DNA of 64,000 nt from positions 1 to 64,000 of the forward strand of contig NZ_OMWA01000003.1 of assembly GCF_900314615.1 (NCBI RefSeq), in the 5' to 3' direction. Origin of the DNA: an uncultured Methanobrevibacter sp. Lineage in GTDB: Archaea; Methanobacteriota; Methanobacteria; Methanobacteriales; Methanobacteriaceae. Shown here in pieces: positions 41,968-51,321 of the stretch (positions within the stretch are counted from its first letter, which is position 1; each line of letters begins with the position of its first letter). The position numbers and the translations under genes were made by a program. The notes under the pieces are model-generated. The model did not search any database and was not told where the DNA came from. It saw nothing but the letters and a program-made list of their open reading frames with translations.

Positions 41968-42377
41968 GAATTAAAATTTAAAAAAATAAATATAAAAACA
42001 TATCGTATCTAACATAGAATTCTTAAAAATCCCTGCACAATACTGTTTAAACTTTTCAAACCGTGAAAATATCTTTTTAAGTTCTTTTCATGCCATATTA
42101 ATAATCCAGTGAAAAAATATTCACAGGTCATTGCATTGACTAGTTTTCATCACCACACTATTGAAAATCCAACACCATCAAGTGTGCTTTTTAATTAAAA
42201 ATAGAGTTTATTATATTAATAGTTACAGAGAAATGATGAAAAATATCAATAGGTTTTTACATTAACATGAAGCATATTGAAATTTTACTTTAATTAAAAA
42301 TTAAGATATATATCCAAGATTAAAAAAAGATGCAAAATGTAAGATTTTGGATGTTAAAGTGAAAATGATATAATTAA
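41968..42377. other. Intergenic region downstream of modC
   Basis: 410 bases, AT-rich, between the end of modC and the start of the CMD gene. One small hairpin (GTGAAAAAATATTCAC, ~42109-42124) and GC-moderate sequence around 42125-42190 are visible. A single GTGATGA on the minus strand lacks partner CTGA boxes. No ORF, tRNA or clear RNA is supported. Confidence 0.35.
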
Positions 42378-43415
42378 CTACTCTTCAAGCAGAATTATGT
42401 TTTCAGGATTTACAGTTACATATTCAGGAATTACAAATTCATGCTCACGAATCTGCTTATCGACAATCCACCACAAACCGTTTTCAAGAGTAACTTCCCA
42501 TTCAAATGGCATTTCCATTTTTGAAGCATTTGAAGTGTCGATTACATTAACATCATCCTTTTTACACGGAGTAAAATCATGAGCTCTTATTCCAATATGT
42601 GTAATATTTGGAGAGATTTTCTTGGATACTTCAAATGTAATTCCCCAGTCAAGAGATTTAAGATGATAATCATCAATTATTTCAATTTTAGAGATATTTT
42701 TACATCCTGTTAATCTGGCGACTTCAACTTTTTTTGGATTTTCAAACAGTTCATGAGTCTTTCCCTTTGCTATAATCTTTCCTTTATCCAGCACTATAAT
42801 TTCGTCACAGAACTGGAAAGCCTCATCACGATCGTGAGTTACTAAAATAGAAAATCCGTCAAAACCTGTTAACAGATTGACAAGTTCCATACGTAACTGC
42901 CCTTTTAGAACTGTATCCATTGCACTAAACGGTTCATCTAACAATAATACATCAGGCCCATAAGCCAATATACGGGCTAAAGCAACCCTTTGCTGCTGAC
43001 CTCCGGAAAGCTGTCTGGGATATCTTTTTTCAAGCCCTTCCAAATGAAAACGCTTAATCATTTCAGAAACGATTCCTTTATCATAATTTTTTGACAAACC
43101 GGCAGCAACATTTTCCTCAACAGTCATATTTGGAAATAAAGCATAATTCTGAAATAGATAACCCACATTTCTTTTTTGAGGTTTTAAATTAATCTTTTTT
43201 TCAGAATCAAAATAAACATGTTCTTCGCCAGTATTCAAACTTACAAAACCGCTATCAGGATTGACAATACCTGCAACGGATTTCAATGTCATACTTTTAC
43301 CGCAGCCAGAAGGACCAAGAATGCCCAAACACCCTTCTTTCAATTCAAAATCAATATCTAAGTCAAATTCTTTAAGTTTTTTATGGATGTTTACTTTCAA
43401 TGATTTATTGGCCAT
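42378..43415 (-). CDS. modC: Molybdate/tungstate ABC transporter ATP-binding protein
   Basis: 345 residues. Walker A GPSGCGKS (~33-40), signature LSGGQQQR (~129), Walker B VLLLDEPF (~150) and H-loop VTHDRDE. The C-terminal ~115 residues form a Mop/TOBE-like regulatory domain. It energises uptake of molybdate or tungstate for formylmethanofuran and other oxidoreductases. It is third in modABC on the minus strand, 63 bp after modB. The anion preference cannot be read here. Confidence 0.92.
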   Translation of the reverse strand: MANKSLKVNIHKKLKEFDLDIDFELKEGCLGILGPSGCGKSMTLKSVAGIVNPDSGFVSLNTGEEHVYFDSEKKINLKPQKRNVGYLFQNYALFPNMTVEENVAAGLSKNYDKGIVSEMIKRFHLEGLEKRYPRQLSGGQQQRVALARILAYGPDVLLLDEPFSAMDTVLKGQLRMELVNLLTGFDGFSILVTHDRDEAFQFCDEIIVLDKGKIIAKGKTHELFENPKKVEVARLTGCKNISKIEIIDDYHLKSLDWGITFEVSKKISPNITHIGIRAHDFTPCKKDDVNVIDTSNASKMEMPFEWEVTLENGLWWIVDKQIREHEFVIPEYVTVNPENIILLEE

Positions 43416-43478
43416 AATCCTTCCCCGCAGACATTAAAAAAATATTTAAATATATTTCTATACTTCGAAAATATAAAA

Positions 43479-44156
43479 TTATCTCCATTGCTTTTCCTTA
43501 CGTATAGAAACATAATCCATGATAAAAATAGCTACAAATGCTATAACAACAATTACAATTACGTAATTGAATGCTTCCCCCATATTTCCGGCAGCCACTT
43601 CAGAGTATACTGCCATAGGGAGTGTTCTGGTTAAACCTGCAATGTTACCTGCAAGCATAGCGGTAGCACCGAATTCGCCCAAACCACGGGCATATGCAAG
43701 AATTCCTCCACCGATAATTCCAGGCAGTGCATTTGCAAATAAAATTTTCCAGAAGATTTTCCACTCGGACATGCCCAATGTACGGCCGGCATCAAGCAGG
43801 TTGGAATCCACCTGTTCAAATGCACTTCGAGCGGAACGATACATTAAAGGAAAAGACATGACAACTGCGGCAATAACTGTCGCATGCCATGAGAAAGCTA
43901 TTTTTACAGCGAAAAATTCTATAAAGAAACTTCCGATAGGTCCTCTGACACCAAAAATATACAGCAAAAAGAACCCTACTACAGTAGGAGGCAATACTAA
44001 CGGCAATGTAAAAATACCGTCAAGTACACTCTTTATTGTATCATTTTTAATCATGACAATAGCCCAAGCAACAATCAACCCTACAAAAAAGGTTATTAAA
44101 ATTGATAAGCTTGCTGTTTTCATTGAAATGAAAATTGGTGACCAATCTGTTGCCAT
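43479..44156 (-). CDS. modB: Molybdate/tungstate ABC transporter permease
   Basis: 225 residues, five to six membrane helices. The EAA loop that docks on the ATPase reads 'EQVDSNLLDAGRTLGMSEWKIFWKILFANALPGIIGGGILAYARGLGEFGATAMLAG', typical of ModB/CysT. It forms the membrane channel of the modABC transporter, 61 bp after modA and ahead of modC. Start MATDWSPIFISMKTA is supported by AAAGGAAATATAAACATG. Confidence 0.92.
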   Translation of the reverse strand: MATDWSPIFISMKTASLSILITFFVGLIVAWAIVMIKNDTIKSVLDGIFTLPLVLPPTVVGFFLLYIFGVRGPIGSFFIEFFAVKIAFSWHATVIAAVVMSFPLMYRSARSAFEQVDSNLLDAGRTLGMSEWKIFWKILFANALPGIIGGGILAYARGLGEFGATAMLAGNIAGLTRTLPMAVYSEVAAGNMGEAFNYVIVIVVIAFVAIFIMDYVSIRKEKQWR

Positions 44157-44217
44157 GTTTATATTTCCTTTAAAATTTTTTGTTAATTATATATCTGCAT
44201 GAATCCAATATTAAAAT

Positions 44218-45048
44218 TTATTCATGAATTGTAAATCCATATTCTACAAATACATCTTTAGCTTCTTTAGTTTGTAAGAAGTCCATGAATGCTTTTGTAG
44301 CATCGTCATCAGTGGAATTTTTCAAAGCAGCTACTGGGTAAATAACTGGAGTTTTTAAAGCATTTTCAGGAGCTTCACAGACTACTTTTACATCATTAGT
44401 GGATTTAGCATCGGTCGCATATACAATACCGCATTCAGCAGATCCTTGAGCTACCTGGTTTAATACTGCAGTTACATCAGTACCTAATGATAATTTGGAT
44501 TCAACATCATTCCATATGCCTGTGTTGTTTAACACTTCTTTAGCGTATTGTCCTGCAGGTACAGATTCAGGGTCTCCGATAGCGATGTTACCGCTTAAAT
44601 TTTTCAAGTCATCGAATGAAGAAATGTTGCTGCTTGAGTTAGCAGGGACAATTAAAACAACTTTGTTTTCCAAGAACTGGAGGTTAGTGGAGTTATCAAC
44701 TAAACCTTTTTCAGCTAAAGCATTCATCTGTTTATTAGCAGCAGACATAAATACATCCGCTTCCAAACCGTTTTCAATTTGGGTCTGCAAATCTCCGCTT
44801 GAAGCATAAGTTGGAGTAACTTTTACGCCAGGATATTTTTGTTCAAACATAGGGATTAATTTTTCGTCAAAAGCATTTTTCAAACTAGCTGCAGCAGCCA
44901 AGTTAACATCTTTTCCAGTTAAATTAGAATTAGAAGCATTACTGGAGTCACCGCCTAAAAAATCAAATAAACCAGCGGAAACTGAACCTACACTAATAAT
45001 CGCTACCAAAGCGATAATACCAATGAGTAATAGTTTATTATATTTCAT
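44218..45048 (-). CDS. modA: Molybdate/tungstate-binding protein
   Basis: 276 residues. A signal peptide or N-terminal anchor (~6-26) precedes a ~240-residue periplasmic-binding fold with 'LAAAASLKNAFDEKLIPMFEQKYPGVKVTPTYASSGDLQTQIENG' and 'GDPESVPAGQYAKEVL', both typical of ModA. It captures MoO4 or WO4 outside the cell. AAAGGAGAATAATC precedes the ATG. It is first gene of the mod operon, with a long upstream region holding a palindromic promoter. Confidence 0.93.
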   Translation of the reverse strand: MKYNKLLLIGIIALVAIISVGSVSAGLFDFLGGDSSNASNSNLTGKDVNLAAAASLKNAFDEKLIPMFEQKYPGVKVTPTYASSGDLQTQIENGLEADVFMSAANKQMNALAEKGLVDNSTNLQFLENKVVLIVPANSSSNISSFDDLKNLSGNIAIGDPESVPAGQYAKEVLNNTGIWNDVESKLSLGTDVTAVLNQVAQGSAECGIVYATDAKSTNDVKVVCEAPENALKTPVIYPVAALKNSTDDDATKAFMDFLQTKEAKDVFVEYGFTIHE

Positions 45049-45507
45049 GATTATTCTCCTTTAAATTATATAAGCACTATATCAGAAATTCAATAATCCA
45101 AGATTAAATAATATGCCGACAGATAAACTCATACATATCCAAAGAGCAATGATATTACACATTTACATCCTGCATGAGCTTGAGAAAATAAACATAAAAG
45201 AAACTGAATAGAATTAATAAAACAATGATTTTTATTCAAATTCCCAACAATTTTCAACCATCAGCTCTATAACCTTAAATCATTAAATAAATATCATGAT
45301 TAGCAATTATAATTTATAAAATTATGATATATAAATATTATCATATCGAGCAGTTTCATTTGAAAAATATGCCACATATTTATTACATTGTGAATTTCAT
45401 TCACATTCGATAGTTAAAAGAACACTATCATCTAAAAAAAATAAGAAACAAAAAAAAAACCTAAAAACCATATATAGGCTATTTAAAAAAAAATAATTAG
45501 AAAAGAA
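45049..45507 (-). promoter_or_regulatory. modA upstream region
   Basis: 459 bases without a supported gene. The only strong TATA box on the minus strand is TTTATATA at 45335-45328, inside a palindrome, which would give a ~255-nt leader. A hairpin with a T run (CCTA...TAGG, ~45459-45480) ends the upstream 107-residue gene. No riboswitch consensus is recognisable. Confidence 0.45.
45324..45344 (-). promoter_or_regulatory. Palindrome over the modA TATA box
   Basis: ATGATA-N9-TATCAT exactly brackets TATATAAA, the TATA box read on the minus strand. A repressor bound here would block TBP. The half-site ATGATA/TATCAT also occurs in the nikR upstream arms (12736-12744 and 12772-12780), with a different spacing. 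A ModE- or NikR-like factor is possible. Confidence 0.45.
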
Positions 45508-45831
45508 TTATAATTTTTTTAATTCTTCGATATTAGTCTCAATAAATTTCCTGTATTCAGGATTTGCCAATATCTTATACTGTTTTTTATCTGTCTTTTC
45601 ATAAGCTTCAGCCATTATGGACTGTAACTCGTCAACGTCACTGTTTAGAATCATTTCATATTTATTTCTTTGATTATCGGATAATGATTCCAGACGAGGC
45701 TGAATTTTTGATTTGAATTTATCCACTAAATTCCTATTCTTTTTAGCCATTCTTTCAAGCATGAATGAAGGTACTAATGAAAAAAGATGTTCATACTGTT
45801 TAACATCATCATATGAAAGTTTTTCACTCAT
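45508..45831 (-). CDS. Hypothetical 107-residue protein
   Basis: Helical, highly charged ('SYDDVKQYEHLFSLVPSFMLERMAKKNRNLVDKFKSKIQPRLESLSDNQRNKYEMILNSDVDELQSIMAEAYEKT'). No membrane helix and no recognised family. GGTGAAATT precedes the ATG. It lies upstream of the mod operon on the same strand but is separated by a hairpin terminator. Context gives no functional clue. Confidence 0.6.
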   Translation of the reverse strand: MSEKLSYDDVKQYEHLFSLVPSFMLERMAKKNRNLVDKFKSKIQPRLESLSDNQRNKYEMILNSDVDELQSIMAEAYEKTDKKQYKILANPEYRKFIETNIEELKKL

Positions 45832-46238
45832 AATTTCACCATAATTTTCTAATTAGTATAATAGTTTAATTATTTAACTATTAATAGTTTTACAATAACT
45901 GCTAAAACTTAAAATAATCAAATTTCAGATATTCTGCAAATTAATGAACATTTGTTCCTATTCTTCAAACTCATTGAAAGAAAATTAATAAAGGTCAAAA
46001 TAATCTTGCAAAGATTGATGAACCATGACTTGCCTGAAACATATTTCGAAAATAACACTATCCCCTTCAATAATAAGCCATTTATTATCAATATATTAGC
46101 AAATAATATATGATGTGATTAATACATACAAATGTATGAAACAGATGGTAAAATAGAACACAAAAATTACCTAATATTGTAGATTTAAAAACTGAAGAAA
46201 TATATGGAAGATTATTCCAATAAAATGGATGTGAAAAT
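45832..46238. other. Divergent intergenic region with weak micro-ORF
   Basis: 407 bases. A 31-codon frame at 46018-46113 (+) starts MNHDLPETYFENNTIPF... and looks protein-like but lacks a ribosome binding site, so it may be a gene remnant. TTGATGA-N12-CTGA near 46014 resembles half of a C/D sRNA but has no second box pair. Promoters for both flanking genes should lie here. Confidence 0.35.
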
Positions 46239-46847
46239 ATGGAAAAGAACAAAATAATGATAATTGCATTAATAGTAATTATTGCTGCACTACTAGTCGG
46301 AATAGTTGCAGTGATGCCTAATACAACTAAAAAAGATACAAAATTAACATTTAAGAGTAACTCCACATTAACCGAGGGAGATTCATTGAAAATTAAATTA
46401 ACCGATGAAAACAAAACCGCAATAGCTAATCAGACAGTTAATATAACAATTACAAACAAAGATAAATCAAAAGATTATCACACTGTTGTTACTAATGACA
46501 AAGGTATAGGCACATTAAAACTTGAAAAAAGTCCTGGAAAATATAATGTTACAGTTACTTATAACGGAAATGACAATTATGCAGGATGTAATGCCACTAA
46601 AAAGATAACAATTGAAGAAAAAGTTGTTGAATCCCAAACAACAAGTTCAAGCAGCAGTCAAAGTAGCAGTCAGAGCAGTAATACACATACAATTATGGGA
46701 GAAGACGGATATTACTATGTAGTAGATGACAACGGAAACCATATTCAAACTTTAGGACCAAGTCAAAAATATTATCCTAACAATCCTAACAGTGTCAATT
46801 ACCCAAATGCCGAATCTGGAGCAAAATATATTGATAAATCAAAATAA
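46239..46847 (+). CDS. Membrane-anchored Ig-like adhesin-type protein
   Basis: 202 residues. An N-terminal helix (~6-26) anchors an Ig-like domain (~35-125) with the Big_1/Big_3-like pattern 'LTDENKTAIANQTVNITITNKDKS...VVTNDKGIGTLKLEKSPGKYNVTVTYNGNDNYAG'. A Ser/Gln-rich linker (~130-145) and a Tyr/Asn-rich tail follow. Methanobrevibacter genomes encode many such adhesin-like surface proteins. ATGTGAAAAT precedes the ATG; no strong ribosome binding site is seen. A hairpin terminator follows. Confidence 0.75.
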   Translation: MEKNKIMIIALIVIIAALLVGIVAVMPNTTKKDTKLTFKSNSTLTEGDSLKIKLTDENKTAIANQTVNITITNKDKSKDYHTVVTNDKGIGTLKLEKSPGKYNVTVTYNGNDNYAGCNATKKITIEEKVVESQTTSSSSSQSSSQSSNTHTIMGEDGYYYVVDDNGNHIQTLGPSQKYYPNNPNSVNYPNAESGAKYIDKSK

Positions 46848-47156
46848 AGAAGTTAAATAATTAATAGATGCCTATGCATCTATATTTTTCTATTTTTTCA
46901 AGTTTTTTGGGAAATTGGTAAGATATATATGATAAATCAGTTTACTAAAAAAATATATTACTATGATTTGTATCAAAATATACGTTCTAGTTATATATTA
47001 AATTAAAAAAGATAATGAAACATTCTTCTAAAAAATAGACAATAAGACAGCCAATATTAAAATATTGGCTTTAATTAAAAAGTATACAAAATAACCTACA
47101 TATCAAACAAATTAAAAAAAATATGCTATTGAAAAAAATAAAAAAAGAAGGAGAAT
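46848..47156. other. Convergent intergenic region with two hairpins
   Basis: 309 bases. A plus-strand terminator for the adhesin-type gene lies at 46865-46890. A perfect 22-bp palindrome (10-bp arms AGCCAATATT, 2-nt loop) lies at 47049-47070 and could terminate read-through. The remainder is AT-rich, with no ORF of note. Confidence 0.45.
46865..46890 (+). terminator. Hairpin terminator after the adhesin-type gene
   Basis: TAGATGC (46865-46871) and GCATCTA (46876-46882) form a 7-bp stem with loop CTAT, followed by a T-rich tract. Confidence 0.6.
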
Positions 47157-47270
47157 CTAATCTCCCTTATTCCAGTTTACAATTCCATAAACAATACATA
47201 AAAGTGTGGATAAGATAATTCCAATGTAAACACCCCAAATCAGAGGATCTTCAATACCTAAAATCATCAT
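47157..47270 (-). CDS. Symporter small accessory protein (37 residues)
   Basis: Begins MMILGIEDPLIWGVYIGIILS, then a helix end and VNWNKGD, TAG. One membrane helix. The ATG overlaps the symporter stop (TAATG), and GGAAGTGATG is the ribosome binding site. This size, sequence type and position match the 'symporter small accessory protein' found beside SSS transporters in methanogens. It probably stabilises or regulates the transporter. Its stop lies inside a GGAGA/TCTCC hairpin with a T run. Confidence 0.8.
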   Translation of the reverse strand: MMILGIEDPLIWGVYIGIILSTLLCIVYGIVNWNKGD

Positions 47271-48880
47271 TATGCATCACTTCCTTTTTTGTCTATGTTT
47301 GAAAATGCTTTATCAACAACCTCTTGAGCAGGAGGTTTGGTAAGTAAACTTACAACAATTGTAAATATTGCTGCAACAGGAACTGCTATCAACATTACGT
47401 CCATAAATGGCCATGGAGCCTGAGGTAAAATTGTTTCTACGCCAAATATGAATTTACAGATTCCAAGCCCAACAGCAGTTTTCTTAAATACAAATATCAG
47501 CCAGAACAAACTTACTAATGTTCCGGATACTATTCCTGCAATAGCTCCCAGTCTTGTAATGCCTTTCCAGTAAAGTGCACCTAAAAATACTGGCAGGAAT
47601 GCTGCTGCACAGATTTCAAAGAACAGACTTGTACCGAGTGCAACTACACTTCCAGGAAGTGAATATGCCATAATCAATGCTAAAATAATAGCTATTAAAA
47701 TACCCACTCTTGAAATAGATACCTGATCAAGTTTCTGTTTGGATTTGTCCCTTATTACAGAGTAAATATCAACACCGAAAGCTGTTCCCTGTGTGTGCAA
47801 TTGTGAAGATATTGTAGACATTGCAGCTGCAATCAGGGATAACAGGAAGATATATACAAACCATTCAGGTAGCGCCATTGTAATAAATGTTGGAATGATT
47901 TTATCAATGTTTCCTCCAACTACATCCACAGCGATTTTTCCCACTTTGTCGAAGAAATATACATTTGAAAGAGATCCGACGATATATGCAGTAGTAGGCA
48001 TTATTGCAATGAAGATTCCTCCAATTAAAACAGACCTGTTGAGTTCTTTGTCTGATTTAACAGTCATGAACCTTACAATCAATGAAGGTTGTGCGAGTAC
48101 CCCAATACCTACACCGATTAATGTGGATGAAACTAAAGACCACCAGAACGGACTTCCAAACTCTGGGAACGACGTCCATCCCGTACCTCCAGTTGCCATA
48201 GCATCTGCAGGATATAGATTACCCATATTTGTTAATGCAGTGTTTGCAGTGTCAACTCCTCCAAGTAACCAATATACGAATACTAAAAGGAATACCATTG
48301 CAATAACCATGATTGTTCCTTGAAGAGCATCGGTATACATTACTCCACGGATTCCACCAAACAGTACATAGAATGTGATAATAATTGATAAGATTAAAAG
48401 TGCAATACTGAAATCAATCAGTAAGGAAGATTCTAAAAATCTTGCAGCCCCAATCAATACTACAGCTGCATAAATCGGCATTGCGCAGAAAATAATTAAT
48501 CCTGAAGCATATTGGATAAATTTTGAGTCAAAACGTTTTCCTAAAAACTCAGGGAAGGTCAGTGATTCCAAAGCATGACCCATACGACGAGTTCTTTTTC
48601 CTAAAAATACAAATGCGATGAATACACCAATAATAATGTTTAAGAATGCTAACCATAAAACACTCATACCATATTGGCCCGCAACACCTCCGAAACCGAC
48701 AATAGCCGCTGTCGAGATAAATGTAGCACCATAACTCATTGCCATGATAAATGGATGTGTATCTTTACCAGCAATCATGAAGTCTTCAGAGGAATTAGTC
48801 TTTTTGTATGCATAATAACCTACGAAAACAAGTGCGAATATGTAGATTATAAATACAATTGCTAAAATCATAACGTCCAT
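47270..48880 (-). CDS. SSS-family sodium:solute symporter
   Basis: 536 residues, about 13 membrane helices. SSS family (PutP/PanF-like), with 'SYGATFISTAAIVGFGGVAGQYGMSVLWLAF' (the sodium/substrate site in TM2), 'GGIRGVMYTDALQG' (the conserved family signature) and 'AAMSTISSQLHTQGTAFGVDIY'. The substrate is unknown; organic acids, amino acids or pantothenate are typical. It is coupled to a 37-residue accessory gene. Promoter and palindrome lie at 48946-48990. GAGGTAATTATTT precedes the ATG. Confidence 0.88.
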   Translation of the reverse strand: MDVMILAIVFIIYIFALVFVGYYAYKKTNSSEDFMIAGKDTHPFIMAMSYGATFISTAAIVGFGGVAGQYGMSVLWLAFLNIIIGVFIAFVFLGKRTRRMGHALESLTFPEFLGKRFDSKFIQYASGLIIFCAMPIYAAVVLIGAARFLESSLLIDFSIALLILSIIITFYVLFGGIRGVMYTDALQGTIMVIAMVFLLVFVYWLLGGVDTANTALTNMGNLYPADAMATGGTGWTSFPEFGSPFWWSLVSSTLIGVGIGVLAQPSLIVRFMTVKSDKELNRSVLIGGIFIAIMPTTAYIVGSLSNVYFFDKVGKIAVDVVGGNIDKIIPTFITMALPEWFVYIFLLSLIAAAMSTISSQLHTQGTAFGVDIYSVIRDKSKQKLDQVSISRVGILIAIILALIMAYSLPGSVVALGTSLFFEICAAAFLPVFLGALYWKGITRLGAIAGIVSGTLVSLFWLIFVFKKTAVGLGICKFIFGVETILPQAPWPFMDVMLIAVPVAAIFTIVVSLLTKPPAQEVVDKAFSNIDKKGSDA

Positions 48881-48945
48881 AAATAATTACCTCTAAGAAA
48901 TATTAAATTATTTTTAATATTACATTAAGTAATTTGAAATATAAC

Positions 48946-48990
48946 TTATATAAAGATTACTAAAATACAATAATGTACATTTTTGTACTA
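48946..48990 (-). promoter_or_regulatory. Symporter promoter with GTACA palindrome
   Basis: The TATA box (CTTTATATAAG on the minus strand, ~48956-48946) lies ~70 bp upstream of the start. About 20 bp further upstream is a palindrome with GTACA and TGTAC arms around four bases (~48974-48988). Its location upstream of TATA fits an activator site. Confidence 0.45.
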
Positions 48991-49012
48991 TGAAAATAAT
49001 AATTAAAAAAAA

Positions 49013-49804
49013 TTAGACAATGAAATAGCCGACACCCTTAAAGATGCCTGCTTCAATGCCCTCATATTTATATTTAAACAGCAATTTCAACGCATCATCA
49101 ACATGCCATTCAGCAGGAGATGTCAGCCTGATTTCAAGTTTTAAATCATCCACCATATGCTGATAGATAGCTGATTTCAACAGTTCACTGTGCTCATCAT
49201 CTATTTCATCCATCATAGGAATAATTTCATATGCCCTTATGTAATTTCCGGAAAACAAGTTCAAAAGAAATGGAAGCATGAGCTTTATTATGTCCCCTTT
49301 GGCAAGTTCGATTAGTTTTTCACTGCATTCCATCATAAGATCCTCATTCTTATTGAGACATGCAATTTGAGCTTTCTGCTGAAGAGCCTCCTCATAGTTT
49401 TCATCGATTTCAAGTGCTCTATTGCAGAACTTTAAAGCAGATTCTGAATCCCCGAGCACATCATAAAATTTAGCGACAGACAATGTGAAATATTTGTCAT
49501 CCTCATCAATCAGCCTTTCAAACTCAGATAATGACTTGAAAGCCTTTTCATCCTGTTTTAGGAAAATATGGCATCTGATTTTTTCATACCACAACAGCCT
49601 GTCGTAAGGCATATCTTCAATTAATGAATTTAAAAGTTTCAGGCATTTTTCATATTCCTCCAGCTCCATGAGAGAATTTATCTTATATATCAGCATGTAT
49701 GAGTAATCCTCATCACTGCTTGATACCCTGTCAAAATATTTTAAAGCCGCATCATAATTTTTTTCATCATACTCCCTTTTACCATTTACAATATTGGAAT
49801 TCAT
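49013..49804 (-). CDS. TPR-repeat protein
   Basis: 263 residues from ATG 49804 (GGTGATTATC directly before it, so the earlier TTG at 49816 is not used). Five or so tetratricopeptide repeats run through ~1-180 ('GKREYDEKNYDAALKYFDRVSSSD', 'SLMELEEYEKCLKLLNSLIEDMP', 'FYDVLGDSESALKFCNRALEIDENYEEALQQKAQIA'). The tail is a divergent helical domain. TPR proteins are scaffolds; there is no catalytic signature. The partner is not shown by context. Confidence 0.82.
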   Translation of the reverse strand: MNSNIVNGKREYDEKNYDAALKYFDRVSSSDEDYSYMLIYKINSLMELEEYEKCLKLLNSLIEDMPYDRLLWYEKIRCHIFLKQDEKAFKSLSEFERLIDEDDKYFTLSVAKFYDVLGDSESALKFCNRALEIDENYEEALQQKAQIACLNKNEDLMMECSEKLIELAKGDIIKLMLPFLLNLFSGNYIRAYEIIPMMDEIDDEHSELLKSAIYQHMVDDLKLEIRLTSPAEWHVDDALKLLFKYKYEGIEAGIFKGVGYFIV

Positions 49805-50012
49805 GATAATCACCAATTTATTTTATGATTAAAGACTTATAAATAGTTTATTGAAAAAATAAAGTAATTATTGATGTTAAAATAAAATATTACAAACTTA
49901 AATCAATTTTTATTTCAGCATGTAAAAATACTAAAATTAAACAGTACAACAAAGTTTTAAATGAAATGAACACTATAATTAAACAGTGATAAAATTTTAA
50001 AATAGGGATAAA

Positions 50013-51311
50013 ATGTTTTGGAATGAAAAAGCAGAATGTATGGAAAAAGAAGAAAAAGAAAAAATACAACTAGAAAGACTTCAAAAGACTGTGAAACTCG
50101 CATATGACAATGTTGAGTTTTACAAAAAAAGATTTGACGCTATTGGACTGAAACCAGAAGACATTAAAACACTAGAAGACATTGAAAAAATCCCATACAC
50201 TACCAAAAGTGATTTAAGAGAAGCTTATCCTTTAGGATTGCTTGCAGTCCCACGTGAAGAAATTGTAGAAGTACACGCATCTTCAGGAACCACCGGAAAA
50301 CCTACAGTAACAGCATACACCAGAAATGACTTGGACATCTGGGGAGAATGTATTGCAAGAGGTCTTAAAATGGCAGGTGCTGAAAAAGACTACATTATCC
50401 AAAATGCTTACGGATACGGATTATTTACAGGAGGTTTTGGAATTCACCACGGTGGAAATAAAATGGGTGCAATTACAATACCTATTTCAGCAGGAAATAC
50501 AAAAAGGCAACTCGATACCATGGTCGACTTCCAAAGTGATATCCTAACATGTACTCCTTCCTATGCAATGTATCTTGGTGAATCAAGAGAAAAAGCAGGA
50601 ATTCCACTAGAAGACATTAATCTGAAAGCGGGAATTCACGGAGCAGAAATGTGGACCGATGAAATGAGAAAAAGAATCGAAGCATCTCTTGGAATAAAAA
50701 CCCATAATATCTACGGTTTAACAGAAGTTATGGGACCTGGTGTTGCTCAGGAATGTGAATACCAGAACGGAATGCACATTCAGGATGATTTATTCTATCC
50801 CGAAATCATCAACCCTGAAACCGGAGAAACATTAAATCCTGGTGAAAAAGGAGAACTGGTTTTAACATCATTAACCAAAACAGGAATGCCTATTTTAAGA
50901 TTTAGAACTAAAGACCTGACTTCACTAATTGCAGAAAAATGTGAATGCGGAAGAACAACAGTTAGAATGACAAGAATCACAGGTAGAAGTGACGACATGT
51001 TAAAAATCAAAGGTGTTATGGTATTCCCATCACAAATCGAAAAGGCTTTGCTTAAAGTTAGCGGAATCAGTCCTAACTATATGATTCACGTAACAAGACC
51101 TGATATCTTAGATGAAGTTGAAGTTAAAGTTGAAGCTACAAAAGAACTGTTCTCAGATGAAATGAAAGAGATGGAAAGAGTAGAAAAAGAAATTCAGGCA
51201 TCAATCAGATCTGAAACAGGTATAAGAGTAGATGTAAGTATTGTCGAACCGGAATCACTTCCAAGAAGTGAAGGTAAAGCTGTCCGTGTAATCGATGAAA
51301 GGAATTTATAA
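50013..51311 (+). CDS. paaK: Phenylacetate-CoA ligase-type aryl-CoA ligase
   Basis: 432 residues. AMP-forming PaaK family, with 'VEVHASSGTTGKPTVTAYT' (P-loop), 'YGYGLFTGGFGIHHG', 'HNIYGLTEVMGPGVAQEC' and 'GRSDDMLKIKGVMVFPSQIEKALL'. In methanogens this ligase and the IorAB pair are expected to interconvert arylacetates, aryl-acetyl-CoA and aromatic 2-oxoacids, used to make aromatic amino acids from arylacetates. The ACT-domain gene overlaps the operon 11 bp downstream. GGGATAAA precedes the ATG. Confidence 0.9.
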   Translation: MFWNEKAECMEKEEKEKIQLERLQKTVKLAYDNVEFYKKRFDAIGLKPEDIKTLEDIEKIPYTTKSDLREAYPLGLLAVPREEIVEVHASSGTTGKPTVTAYTRNDLDIWGECIARGLKMAGAEKDYIIQNAYGYGLFTGGFGIHHGGNKMGAITIPISAGNTKRQLDTMVDFQSDILTCTPSYAMYLGESREKAGIPLEDINLKAGIHGAEMWTDEMRKRIEASLGIKTHNIYGLTEVMGPGVAQECEYQNGMHIQDDLFYPEIINPETGETLNPGEKGELVLTSLTKTGMPILRFRTKDLTSLIAEKCECGRTTVRMTRITGRSDDMLKIKGVMVFPSQIEKALLKVSGISPNYMIHVTRPDILDEVEVKVEATKELFSDEMKEMERVEKEIQASIRSETGIRVDVSIVEPESLPRSEGKAVRVIDERNL

Positions 51312-51321
51312 AGGTGATAAA

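Noticed and set aside
42109..42190. GTGATGA and hairpin downstream of the CMD gene
   Set aside because: No CTGA boxes at proper spacing, so not called a guide RNA.
43567..44202. 211-codon frame opposite modB
   Set aside because: Antisense shadow of the permease; no start signals and no family resemblance.
46018..46113. 31-codon frame MNHDLPETYFENN... and a half C/D box pattern at its start
   Set aside because: No ribosome binding site for the frame, and only one C and one D-like box, without a closing stem, for the RNA.
46088..46414. 108-codon frame on the minus strand
   Set aside because: It runs antisense through the signal region of the adhesin-type gene and shows no start signal.
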